Positions 1-6,272 of a stretch of 9,994 nucleotides of DNA are shown piece by piece. The stretch's first letter is position 1; the number at the start of each line of letters is the position of its first letter. The translations under genes were made by a program, and so were the position numbers. A model generated the notes under the pieces. It was not told the origin of the DNA, ran no database searches, and saw only the letters and a program-made list of their open reading frames with translations. Source of the DNA: an uncultured Selenomonadaceae bacterium (GTDB lineage Bacteria > Bacillota > Negativicutes > Selenomonadales > Selenomonadaceae); the NCBI GenBank assembly GCA_905235425.1, contig CAJOKY010000244.1, positions 1-9,994 on the forward strand, written 5' to 3'.

Positions 1-447
1 CTAAAATTTTTATTAACTTTCTTTTGGCTTTTAGTACTTACTTTCTTTTGGCGCAAAATCCGCGTCCTTGTGCGCCTCTCCTATTGCAACGTTATCAAAA
101 ATTCCGGCAGTTATAAATTTAAGTTATATGCCTTAGCCTAAAATTTAGATTAACTTTCTTTTGGCTTTTTAGATTAACTTTCTTTTGGCGCAAAAGAAAG
201 TAACAAAGAAAACATGTTGCGCTCACTCGCGTCCTGCGAGCCCGCGCAACGGCGCGCGTCCTTGCGCGCCTCCTGCTACTGCGACGTTATCAAAAATTCC
301 GACAGTTATAAATTTAAGTTATATGCCTTAGTCTAAAATTTAGATTAACTTTCTTTTGGCGCAAAATCCGCGTCCTTGTGCGCCTCTCTTATTGCAACGT
401 TATCAAAAATTTCGGCAGTTATAAATTTAAGTTATATGCCTTAGTCT
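1..447. repeat. Three tandem copies of a complex intergenic repeat
   Basis: Three direct copies start with CTAAAATTT at 1, 138 and 333 and run to 137, 332 and about 447. Each ends with a nearly identical 46-base block (91-136, 286-331, 399-444) that begins GTTATCAAAAATT and ends ATGCCTTAG. The motif ACTTTCTTTTGG occurs five times, twice each in copies 1 and 2 and once in copy 3. Copy 2 is the longest (195 bases) and holds a full palindromic module. Copies 1 and 3 look like deletion derivatives in which GGCGCAAAA joins directly to the last hairpin, leaving a GGCGCA/TGCGCC stem. No protein or RNA gene is supported here: the short frame from the ATG at 214 is only repeat translated. The AAAGAAAGTAAC core resembles a repeat seen in many bacterial intergenic regions (recalled, not checked). 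Confidence 0.85.
177..270. repeat. Palindromic hairpin module inside repeat copy 2
   Basis: Three inverted repeats follow one another. ACTTTCTTTTG (177-187) and CAAAAGAAAGT (191-201) are perfect 11-base arms around GCG. GTTGCGC (216-222) pairs with GCGCAAC (244-250) and encloses a second stem, CTCGC (226-230) with GCGAG (236-240), loop GTCCT. GGCGCGC (251-257) pairs with GCGCGCC (264-270), loop GTCCTT. The last two are very GC-rich within AT-rich surroundings. The loops share GTCCT, suggesting internal duplication. This looks like a REP/MITE-type element; its role is unknown. It could fold on either strand and might stop transcription reaching the VTT gene, but no T-run follows on the plus strand. 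Confidence 0.75.
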
Positions 448-476
448 TTGTGATTTTTTCTTTGAAATGTTATAAT
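448..476 (+). promoter_or_regulatory. Sigma-A-type promoter of the VTT-domain gene
   Basis: A -35 box TTGTGA (448-453, four of six consensus bases) lies 17 bases before a perfect -10 TATAAT (471-476). The -10 is preceded by TGT (468-470), making an extended -10. Transcription should start near 483, about 26 bases before the ATG at 509. The promoter begins directly after the last repeat copy. Confidence 0.75.
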
Positions 477-508
477 GCTAAAGACTTTTATTTTAAAGAA
501 GGTTTAGT

Positions 509-1183
509 ATGAGACTTGTAAAAATTATTGCGGCACTTTTAATAGTAGTGCTTTTTCTTGTAATTCATTTAATCGCGCCGGACTTCATTCCGGAAATTTT
601 CGATTTACTTTCACGCGGTGACATTAAAGATACGGCGGAATATATTAAAAGCTACGGCTCAATGGCGATCGTATTCAGTTTTCTGTTGACGCTCTTTGTA
701 AACGCGCTGGGATTTCCGCCCGCAATAATTTTTTCCACTGCCAATACTTTAATATTCGGTATTTTTTGGGGAATTACGCTTTCTGTCATTGCTGAAACTG
801 TCGGCGTCACGATAAGTTTTTTATTGCTTAGATTTTTTTTCCGTGACAGCGCCAAAAAAGTAATTGCGAAAAGTAAATTTCTAAGCTCCGTCGACAAGTA
901 CAGCTCGGAAAAAGGTTTTATCGTAATGCTAATTGCGCGTATGGTTCCCTACGTTCCAAGTGGGCTTTTAAATGCCGTCGGTGCGCTTAGTGCGTTGAAT
1001 CTGCGCGATTATTTTTTGGCGTCGTTAATTGGAAAATTTCCTTCAACCGGCATTGAGGCGATTATCGGTCATGATATGATTGTAGGCGACGAAGATAAAA
1101 CGCGAATTGTAGTAGTTGTGATTTTCGCAGTGATTTTAATTATATTCGCGTGGTTGTATGAAAAGCGCGGTCATAGATTATAA
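509..1183 (+). CDS. VTT-domain (TVP38/TMEM64, DedA-superfamily) integral membrane protein
   Basis: A 224-residue inner-membrane protein of the VTT (SNARE-associated) family. Hydrophobic segments lie at about residues 5-25, 50-75, 78-105, 135-165 and 195-217. The central region carries family hallmarks: a GFPPAI-like re-entrant segment near residue 70, a G-x-x-x-G-rich helix near 85-100, and the motif ARMVPYVPSGLLNAVGAL near 142-160, matching the usual R-x-x-P-x-x-P...N..aG signature. Length fits the family. Relatives in the DedA superfamily include lipid scramblases or undecaprenyl-phosphate carriers; the substrate here cannot be read from sequence. The ATG at 509 has a good Shine-Dalgarno AAAGAAGG (495-502). 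A strong promoter precedes it, so it is probably transcribed alone or with the transglycosylase gene 109 bases downstream. I see no clear terminator after the stop. Confidence 0.9.
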   Translation: MRLVKIIAALLIVVLFLVIHLIAPDFIPEIFDLLSRGDIKDTAEYIKSYGSMAIVFSFLLTLFVNALGFPPAIIFSTANTLIFGIFWGITLSVIAETVGVTISFLLLRFFFRDSAKKVIAKSKFLSSVDKYSSEKGFIVMLIARMVPYVPSGLLNAVGALSALNLRDYFLASLIGKFPSTGIEAIIGHDMIVGDEDKTRIVVVVIFAVILIIFAWLYEKRGHRL

Positions 1184-1280
1184 AGAGTAAATTTTTCTAC
1201 GTTATAAATTTTTTGTTTGAGAAAAAAGCTGAAAAATACGATTTTGATATTGCCAACTTCTATTAAAATAAAAAATATGG

Positions 1281-1287
1281 AAGGTGA
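1281..1287 (+). promoter_or_regulatory. Ribosome binding site that fixes a TTG start at 1293
   Basis: AAGGTGA (1281-1287) lies five bases before a TTG at 1293. An in-frame GTG at 1284 falls inside this site and so cannot be the start it serves. The same AGGTGA signal precedes the other genes in the window. The TTG start gives a compact signal peptide. Confidence 0.7.
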
Positions 1288-1292
1288 ATAAT

Positions 1293-1825
1293 TTGAGAAA
1301 TTTTTTAATTGCGCTGATGATTTCATTTACATTGTTAAATGTCAGCGCGTCGAAAGCAAATGCGGCGGAAGTGTACGAAGTCATTTTTCAAGAAATAAGC
1401 CATTACAACAGTAATGCGCAAGAAAGTTCATGGATAGCGGCGGCAATTATGCACGCGGCTGATACTTATAAAGTACATCCGTTGCTGATAACGGCATTAA
1501 TGGAGGTTGAAAGCAGATTTAATTTTAAAGCCCTCAGTCCTGCAGGTGCGATAGGGTTAATGCAGCTAATGCCGGATACAGCAAAAATGATTGGCGTCAA
1601 TCCCTACAAGCCTTTGGAAAATATTATGGGCGGTACGATCTACTTAAAAAATCAGCTGAACAGATTTGCCGGTTATGGACAATACTCTTTGACATACTGG
1701 CGGCGTACAATGCCGGTCCGCAGGCTGTAATACAGTCAGGCGGCGTGCCAAATTTTAATGAAACTCGCCAGTACGTTGTAAATGTAACTAACAATTACAG
1801 AAGATTACTTAAACAAATTTCATAA
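1293..1825 (+). pseudogene. Secreted SLT-family lytic transglycosylase, frame broken near 1695
   Basis: The gene encodes a small soluble-lytic-transglycosylase (SLT/GH23) domain that cleaves peptidoglycan glycan strands to anhydromuropeptides. From the TTG at 1293, an N-terminal signal peptide ends in a typical A-N-A cleavage site. The catalytic glutamate is in the motif MEVESRFN, followed by the SLT signature with S-P-A-G-A-I-G-L-M-Q-L-M-P. The frame then reads SLT-YWRRTMPVRRL and stops at 1730. The other forward frame from 1697 continues LAAYNAGPQAVIQSGG and on to R-Q-Y-V-V-N-V, ending at TAA 1825. LAAYNAGP is the conserved third SLT motif, so the two parts are one gene of about 176 codons. 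Two extra bases (TA, 1695-1696) or one missing base explains it. The truncated form loses the conserved Y-N-A-G motif and would probably be inactive. The break may be real decay or a sequencing error. Confidence 0.85.
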
Positions 1826-1934
1826 CACTAAAAAAATCGCCGCGCAGATTGAAAAAATTTTCATCATGCGTGACGAATAGAAAAGTTTATTGAAGTCGGT
1901 GATAGAGTTCGGCTGTAAAATTTTTATTCAAAGG

Positions 1935-1963
1935 TTGACAAAATTTTTAGTAAAGTGTATCAT
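1935..1963 (+). promoter_or_regulatory. Near-consensus promoter of tRNA-Gln
   Basis: A perfect -35 TTGACA (1935-1940), a 17-base spacer and a -10 TATCAT (1958-1963, five of six). The predicted start near 1970 lies about 13 bases before the mature tRNA 5' end. This is the strongest promoter in the window, as expected for a stable RNA. Confidence 0.85.
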
Positions 1964-1982
1964 CTATAAATCAGAGCGATGC

Positions 1983-2058
1983 AGGGGTATCGCCAAGTTG
2001 GTAAGGCACGGGATTCTGAATCCCGCATGCGTTGGTTCGAGTCCAGCTACCCCTGCCA
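1983..2058 (+). tRNA. tRNA-Gln, anticodon CTG, CCA encoded
   Basis: The cloverleaf folds cleanly over 76 bases. The acceptor arms AGGGGTA (1983-1989) and TACCCCT (2048-2054) pair fully, followed by discriminator G and encoded CCA (2056-2058). The D stem is GCC/GGC. The anticodon stem is CGGGA/TCCCG around the loop TTCTGAA, giving CTG at 2016-2018. The T arm is GTTGG/CCAGC with loop TTCGAGT. The body matches the known tRNA-Gln pattern (TATCGCCAAG near the 5' end). An eight-T run (2059-2066) follows directly and may end transcription. The next gene, on the opposite strand, ends only 16 bases away at 2075. Confidence 0.96.
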
Positions 2059-2074
2059 TTTTTTTTGCCCTGAA

Positions 2075-3685
2075 TTAATTTTTAACTTTGAAAGAAATAT
2101 CGGATTCAAACATTCTGTTCCAAGGGAAGGTAACCTTAAAGCCGCCGTCAAAATTCACGTTATTCAAATTTTGAGCAACAAAATTTTGCATTAAGGTACG
2201 GCATTGTTCAGCGGCAAAAGATTTTTCATCATTAAGAGCAAAGAAAAACCCTTCGCGTCCGCGTTGACGCAGTTGAGATTTAACCATACCGCGAACATTG
2301 GCTTGATAAGCCCAATCATCAATATAGCGCGTCAAGAGAAGTTGTCTTTTATCGGACAGCTTCATATTTTTTGCCAAAATGCCGGTAGCAAGAGCAAATC
2401 CCAATGCATTTGTAGGCGTATTCCATGCGGCGTATGCGTGAAGTTTGAAAAGTAAATCGTTGTTTTTAAGATGACGCATAAGCGCGTTGTCAGAGCCGTT
2501 AGCAAAGGCGATATCCCCAATTACTACGGGACGTCCGCCGTTTACATAATTTTTCACGGTATTGACAAAGTAACTTGTACCGTCGCGGTCGGTGCCGTTA
2601 TTAAGTGAACTTGCCGCCTCGTAGGTAATACCGTTGGGATTAGTATTCACTGCAAAAATAAAATCTGCGCGGGAAGGATCATTGATTCTGCGCGAACCGG
2701 TAGCTACAATTTCTTCATTAATGGTCTTGTCAATGTTTTCATCGGAATATGAAGGGATAATGTTGGGACCGGCGCCTAAATTGTAGCTTACGAAAATTGT
2801 CGGCGAAGTTTTTGTAAGGTCATTAATCGCGCGAGCCAATACCATTAAACCTACCTCGTCAATGCCGGCGATTGTCTGGTAGCGGCGTTGGTCAATGTTT
2901 ATACCGTAACGTTGCAAGTTCCTGCCTTCCATATGCGTCTGTGAATACGGCGCGTTATCGTCACGTCCGAGTATAAGCCCGTCGAACAGATTTACCCGCA
3001 CCATGTCAATTAATTTTTGATTAGCCGCAAGATTTTTTTCACGACGACTTAACCAATCTTTAAGCGCCCTTTCCGGTATTAAATGCGTGAGAAAATTAAA
3101 TTCTCTTTCTTCGCGCGGCGTTAAACCTGCCAATTCGCGCTTGTCGACAAGGGAAGTGTAGCGAAAAATATTCGTGCCGTAATTTCTGTAATAGTCCGGC
3201 TCTTCATACCCCGACGCCTCACCTGTTCGCGGCGTACGCATTACCGAGCCGAAAACGTATACCGGCATGCCTTTATGCTTTTCGCAAAACTCTTTGAAAA
3301 GTTCCGCACGTTCCAATACAAGTTGCTTGCCGTAATAATGTTTACGTGAACCTACAAGACTGCCGTAAAGCATTGAGTCAGAAGAAATGACGGCGGCTTT
3401 AATATCCTTGCCGACATTTTTATCAAGCCAATCCCAAAGTTTATCGGGATGACCTAAATCGTCGCGATTGCCCAAAAGTTCCTGCGGCGGCATAATGACT
3501 TGATAACCTGCGCGTTCGACAACTTCAACGGTCTGCTGATTGACTATCGGTCTGTTGTCGTGCGGAATATACAAAATTTTATCCAACTCTGATTTTGATT
3601 TTGTTTCACCTGTAGAAGGTGCACTTAAAAAAATTTCGGTAAGTAAAACTAAAATAAATGCATAAAAAAAAGTTTTTACTTTCAA
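2075..3685 (-). CDS. DUF4127-family exported protein
   Basis: A 536-residue protein I assign to DUF4127, a family of unknown function. It starts at a TTG (3683-3685) with AGAGGTGA about nine bases upstream. Residues 1 to about 27 form a signal peptide (basic MKVK, hydrophobic core, then S-A-P-S), so the protein should be exported. The mature N-terminus reads KILYIPHDNRPIVNQ, matching the start typical of the family, followed by SSDSMLYGSLVGSR and R-T-P-R-T near residues 100-155. GRDDNAPYSQTHMEGR near 240-255 and AGIDEVGLMVLARA near 270-285 resemble conserved polar, possibly catalytic or metal-binding stretches. The length, around 500 residues, is normal for the family and there is no frame break. 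It lies 97 bases downstream of the toxin gene on the same strand and converges on the tRNA. No clear own promoter or terminator is seen. The biochemical activity is unknown. Confidence 0.85.
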   Translation of the reverse strand: MKVKTFFYAFILVLLTEIFLSAPSTGETKSKSELDKILYIPHDNRPIVNQQTVEVVERAGYQVIMPPQELLGNRDDLGHPDKLWDWLDKNVGKDIKAAVISSDSMLYGSLVGSRKHYYGKQLVLERAELFKEFCEKHKGMPVYVFGSVMRTPRTGEASGYEEPDYYRNYGTNIFRYTSLVDKRELAGLTPREEREFNFLTHLIPERALKDWLSRREKNLAANQKLIDMVRVNLFDGLILGRDDNAPYSQTHMEGRNLQRYGINIDQRRYQTIAGIDEVGLMVLARAINDLTKTSPTIFVSYNLGAGPNIIPSYSDENIDKTINEEIVATGSRRINDPSRADFIFAVNTNPNGITYEAASSLNNGTDRDGTSYFVNTVKNYVNGGRPVVIGDIAFANGSDNALMRHLKNNDLLFKLHAYAAWNTPTNALGFALATGILAKNMKLSDKRQLLLTRYIDDWAYQANVRGMVKSQLRQRGREGFFFALNDEKSFAAEQCRTLMQNFVAQNLNNVNFDGGFKVTFPWNRMFESDISFKVKN

Positions 3686-3722
3686 TGTGCGTGTTCACCT
3701 CTCTTAAAAATTAAAAAAATAT

Positions 3723-3770
3723 TTATCGGCAGATCGGAGCGCAACCGTTACGGCGCGGCATCACCCCCTT
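3723..3770 (-). other. GC-rich islet with a possible 12-codon leader ORF
   Basis: In an AT-rich gap between the toxin and DUF4127 genes sits a GC-rich stretch. On the minus strand it reads AAGGGGGTGATG (an extended match to the anti-Shine-Dalgarno), then a frame MPRRNGCAPICR ending in TAA at 3723-3725. The spacing between the G-run and the ATG is only two bases, which argues against efficient start there. A small stem is possible (GCGC around CCGTAACGG). It could be a leader peptide or RNA element for the DUF4127 gene, a repeat remnant, or nothing. Low confidence. Confidence 0.25.
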
Positions 3771-3782
3771 AAAAAAAATTTT

Positions 3783-4040
3783 TTACTCGTAATGACCTTT
3801 GCAAGCAATAATGTATACGTCATTGCGGTCGTCAATATCATAAACTAAGCGATGTTCATCTGTTATACGGCGCGACCATCCCCGACGATGTTTTAATTTT
3901 TCCGGTTTACCAATACCTTTTGAAGGACCGTTACGGTGTATGTCTTTGACAAGCGCATTTATACGTTGGGCAATTTTGGCATCGGTTACTTGCCAATCGA
4001 CGTAATCTTCCCACGCTTTGTCGTCCCAGCGATTAGGCAT
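3783..4040 (-). CDS. yoeB: YoeB-family toxin (ribosome-dependent mRNA interferase)
   Basis: An 85-residue Txe/YoeB toxin, which cleaves mRNA at the ribosomal A site when freed from its antitoxin. The core reads GKPEKLKHRRGWSRRI, then DEHRLVYDI and a C-terminal ACKGHYE. Residues matching the known YoeB active site are E47, R64, H83 and Y84, all present. The usual L-S-G-F-W loop is shortened: the chain goes from KH straight to RRGW. I place the start at ATG 4040. A longer frame from TTG 4052 would put its start inside the Shine-Dalgarno GAGGTGG (4044-4050). The start overlaps the end of the antitoxin gene (its stop is at 4033-4035), which implies translational coupling. Length equals the family norm of about 84. 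Confidence 0.92.
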   Translation of the reverse strand: MPNRWDDKAWEDYVDWQVTDAKIAQRINALVKDIHRNGPSKGIGKPEKLKHRRGWSRRITDEHRLVYDIDDRNDVYIIACKGHYE

Positions 4041-4290
4041 TTTCCACCTCAATAAGTTCGTGTTCTACGTAATTTCCATTTCTAACTTTGGCAATTCGTC
4101 TGTCAATTTCCGCAAAATAACGCGCATTGTGTACCGCTTTATCAAGGTCAATCTTTTTGCCTTCAATACTCATATCGTTAATTTCCATTGCCAAAATCTT
4201 CAATTCAGACGCGCTGAAAGTATACGTGTCCTCTTTGCCGGTGAATTTGATACCATCTGATGTATCCAAATTTTCTACTGCATTAATCAT
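4033..4290 (-). CDS. Antitoxin partner of YoeB, atypical N-terminus
   Basis: An 85-residue protein directly upstream of, and overlapping, the YoeB toxin, so by position it is the antitoxin. Its C-terminus (A-E-I-D-R-R-I-A-K, then GNYVEHELIEVE) resembles the charged toxin-neutralising tail of Phd/YefM antitoxins. The N-terminal half (MINAVENLDTSDGIKFTGKE...) does not show the usual YefM DNA-binding start, so it may bind DNA differently or belong to another family. I place the start at ATG 4290, seven bases after GGAGGT (4298-4303). An upstream in-frame ATG at 4305 overlaps that Shine-Dalgarno and is unlikely. The 5' side abuts a heptamer repeat array, and I see no clear promoter between. Confidence 0.75.
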   Translation of the reverse strand: MINAVENLDTSDGIKFTGKEDTYTFSASELKILAMEINDMSIEGKKIDLDKAVHNARYFAEIDRRIAKVRNGNYVEHELIEVENA

Positions 4291-4297
4291 TTTTAAA

Positions 4298-4303
4298 ACC
4301 TCC
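4298..4303 (-). promoter_or_regulatory. Ribosome binding site fixing the antitoxin start
   Basis: GGAGGT on the minus strand lies seven bases before ATG 4290. It overlaps another in-frame ATG (4303-4305), which rules that ATG out as the likely start. The site sits only two bases from the first heptamer repeat unit. Confidence 0.7.
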
Positions 4304-4305
4304 AT

Positions 4306-4382
4306 GTTAGCTGTTAGCTGTTAGCCGTTAGCCGTTAGCCGGTAGCTATTAGCCGTTAGCCATTAGCCGTTAGCTGGTAGCA
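4306..4382. repeat. Heptamer tandem array A (11 units of GTTAGCY)
   Basis: Exactly eleven consecutive 7-base units: GTTAGCT twice, GTTAGCC three times, GGTAGCT, ATTAGCC, GTTAGCC, ATTAGCC, GTTAGCT, GGTAGCA. Variation is mainly at the first, second and last bases; the core TAGC is invariant. It occupies the 5' flank of the antitoxin gene. Seven is not a multiple of three and no frame is supported. Confidence 0.95.
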
Positions 4383-4395
4383 GATATATTTACAA

Positions 4396-4458
4396 GCTAA
4401 TTGCTAATCGCTAATTGCTAATCGCTAATCGCTAAAAGCTAAAAGCTAATCGCTAATC
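4396..4458. repeat. Heptamer tandem array B (9 units of GCTAATY), inverted relative to A
   Basis: Exactly nine 7-base units: GCTAATT, GCTAATC, GCTAATT, GCTAATC, GCTAATC, GCTAAAA, GCTAAAA, GCTAATC, GCTAATC. The GCTAA core is the reverse complement of the TTAGC core in array A. Thirteen bases (4383-4395, GATATATTTACAA) separate the two, so A and B together could form a long imperfect hairpin. The array ends a few bases before the terminator of the glucanotransferase gene. Confidence 0.95.
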
Positions 4459-4460
4459 CC

Positions 4461-4500
4461 AATTAAAAAAGAGTAGGTGATATTTTCTACTCCCTACTCT
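4461..4500 (-). terminator. Intrinsic terminator of the GH13-GH77 gene
   Basis: On the minus strand AGAGTAGG (4493-4500) pairs with CCTACTCT (4470-4477), an 8-base stem with a loop of about 15 bases, followed by TTTTT at 4465-4469. It lies about 39 bases after the stop at 4539. A second pairing within the loop (GAGTAG/CTACTC) is possible. The T-run and orientation fit Rho-independent termination of the leftward transcript. Confidence 0.75.
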
Positions 4501-4514
4501 AAATTTCCTTTTTT

Positions 4515-4534
4515 CAGATTATTACAGATTATTA
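4515..4534. repeat. Perfect 10-base tandem duplication
   Basis: CAGATTATTA occurs twice back to back (4515-4524 and 4525-4534), between the stop of the glucanotransferase gene and its terminator. Probably a small slippage duplication; no function is implied. Confidence 0.8.
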
Positions 4535-4538
4535 ACGC

Positions 4539-6272
4539 CTATCTCAAATATTTTTGGCAAAGCGCCTTCAACTTGCCCGCGTCCGAATCAAGCTTGTAAT
4601 CCGGCTTAAGACGCCAGCCCCAATTTGTACCAACGGTACCGGGCGTATTCATACGGCTTTTACTGTCGAGTTTTAAAACGTCCTGCATGGGAACAATCGT
4701 AAAGCGCGAATCAGAGGCGTATGCAAATTCAATCAGTTTTTGACAAACGTCATCAGGTCTGCGTACATCAGCGCCGAGAAGTGCCGCGATTGTCGCCTTG
4801 CTTAAATTGTCAACGTCCTCCATGTACCAGCCGACAACCGTATTGTTATCGTGCGTGCCGGTGTACGTGATACTGTTTTCCGGCGCCAAAAATCCTATGC
4901 GTCCGTCTTCATTAAATACCAATTCAAACTGCAAAATCTTCATGCCTGGAAAACCGCAGTCTTGACGCAGTTGCTCAACGTCGTCGGTGATAAAGCCTAA
5001 ATCTTCCGCAACAATCTGCGCGTCGCCGAGATCTTTTTTGATAACGTCAAAGAAAGGTTTGCCCGGTCCTTTAATCCATTCGCCATTCATAGCATTTTCC
5101 GCGTCGCCGTCAACCGACCAATACGCCTCAAAACCTCTGAAATGGTCAATGCGCACAATGTCAACCAACTTGTAAATCTGCTTAAAGCGCAGTTTCCACC
5201 AGCTGTAATTATCCTCTTCCATAGCGTCCCAATCGTACAAGGGATTTCCCCAAAGTTGACCGGTAGGAGAAAAATAATCCGGCGGAACTCCTGCAACTTT
5301 CTTTGCCCTGCCGTCTTCGTCAAGTTGGAAAAGTTTTTGATTAGCCCAAACATCCGCGCTGTCACCTGCCACGAAAATAGGCATATCGCCGAAAATTTGT
5401 ATACCGCGTTCATTTGCGTAGGAGTGAAGTTTTTGCCACTGCGCATTGAAAATGTACTGTTCAAATTCCGTGTACAAAATTTCATCTGTCAACGTCGCGG
5501 CAACTTCTTTAAGCGCAGCGGTATCGCGATTTTTAATATCTTCGTCCCACTGATTCCACTCAAGGTCTTCGTACTTAATCTTAAGCGCGGTGAAAAGGGC
5601 ATAATCTTCAAGCCAAAATGAATTTTCTGCGCGGAATTTTTCAAAATCAGCCTTTAACCCCTCGTCATTGGCAAGACGCGCTTTAAAGTTTTTAAACGCC
5701 TTTTTCAATGCCGCAGATTTCAGCAAGCCGACGCGCTCAAATTCTACTCTGTCTGCGTTAAACGGCTTAGTAACTTGTGCGTCTGATTCGGCTAAAAGAT
5801 TTTCTTCAATCAGCTTGTCAATGGAAATTAACATTGGATTTCCGGCGAAGGCGGACGGCGATTGATACGGTGAATAGCCGAAGCCTACGGGATTAAGCGG
5901 CAAAATCTGCCAGACAGTTTGTCCCGCCGCCTTAAGGTAGTCGACAAATTCAAATGCCTCGTGTCCTAAATCACCAATGCCGTATTTGGAAGGCAAGCTC
6001 GTAGGATGCAGTAAAATTCCTGCGCGTCTGTCGTAGTGTTGCTGTGGCGGTACGTGGTGCAGTAAAACGCCTTCAAGCGGCTTGAGTTCAAAGTTTACGC
6101 GTTTACGTGTCACGGGGAATTTTCTATTTTCATCAAACGCATCAACAAATACGCCATTGGCAAAATCGCTTACGTCAAATGAAACCCCTCTTGATTCATA
6201 GCGCGAACGGTTAAACGCCACAAGGTACGCGTCATTTTTAGCCTCTTGACCGAATACGTCATGACCGTTGCG
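4539..6272 (-). CDS. malQ: GH77 4-alpha-glucanotransferase half of a split GH13-GH77 enzyme
   Basis: This frame carries the C-terminal beta domain of the preceding GH13 enzyme (codons at about 6272-6050, starting RNGHDVFG), then a complete GH77 domain from RRAGILLHPTSLPS (about 6029) to the stop. GH77 transfers alpha-1,4-glucan chains between maltodextrins. Signatures seen: GIGDLG, SPYQSPSAFAGNP, GDMPIFV, GVPPDYFSPTGQLWGNPLY, VRIDHFRGFEAYW (nucleophile Asp), IVAEDLG (acid/base Glu) and TGTHDNNT (third Asp). The equivalent residues in the restored protein are D952, E999 and D1051. The open frame extends right to an ATG at 6350, but residues 1-26 there are shadow translation of GH13 codons and no Shine-Dalgarno is evident. 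The true protein is therefore probably the fusion with the next entry. A terminator follows the stop. Confidence 0.88.
   Translation of the reverse strand, partial: RNGHDVFGQEAKNDAYLVAFNRSRYESRGVSFDVSDFANGVFVDAFDENRKFPVTRKRVNFELKPLEGVLLHHVPPQQHYDRRAGILLHPTSLPSKYGIGDLGHEAFEFVDYLKAAGQTVWQILPLNPVGFGYSPYQSPSAFAGNPMLISIDKLIEENLLAESDAQVTKPFNADRVEFERVGLLKSAALKKAFKNFKARLANDEGLKADFEKFRAENSFWLEDYALFTALKIKYEDLEWNQWDEDIKNRDTAALKEVAATLTDEILYTEFEQYIFNAQWQKLHSYANERGIQIFGDMPIFVAGDSADVWANQKLFQLDEDGRAKKVAGVPPDYFSPTGQLWGNPLYDWDAMEEDNYSWWKLRFKQIYKLVDIVRIDHFRGFEAYWSVDGDAENAMNGEWIKGPGKPFFDVIKKDLGDAQIVAEDLGFITDDVEQLRQDCGFPGMKILQFELVFNEDGRIGFLAPENSITYTGTHDNNTVVGWYMEDVDNLSKATIAALLGADVRRPDDVCQKLIEFAYASDSRFTIVPMQDVLKLDSKSRMNTPGTVGTNWGWRLKPDYKLDSDAGKLKALCQKYLR

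Noticed and set aside
214..334. Short ORF from the ATG inside repeat copy 2
   Set aside because: It translates the GC-rich hairpin module; it has no ribosome binding site and no match to a protein pattern.
1244..1272. Separate promoter for the transglycosylase gene (TTGATA at 1244)
   Set aside because: No acceptable -10 at a suitable distance; the gene may be read from the upstream promoter.
1890..2194. Plus-strand ORFs across the tRNA
   Set aside because: They run through the folded tRNA-Gln and, in one case, the antisense of the DUF4127 gene.
3719..3772. 16S rRNA 3' end fragment on the plus strand
   Set aside because: GCATCACCCCCTT resembles the 16S tail, but the match is short and the upstream bases do not align; probably chance or a Shine-Dalgarno-like site.
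4306..4458. CRISPR array
   Set aside because: The units are 7 bases, directly adjacent with no spacers, and no cas genes are present.
5142..5621. 159-codon plus-strand ORF inside the glucanotransferase gene
   Set aside because: It is antisense to conserved GH77 coding sequence, which explains the open frame.
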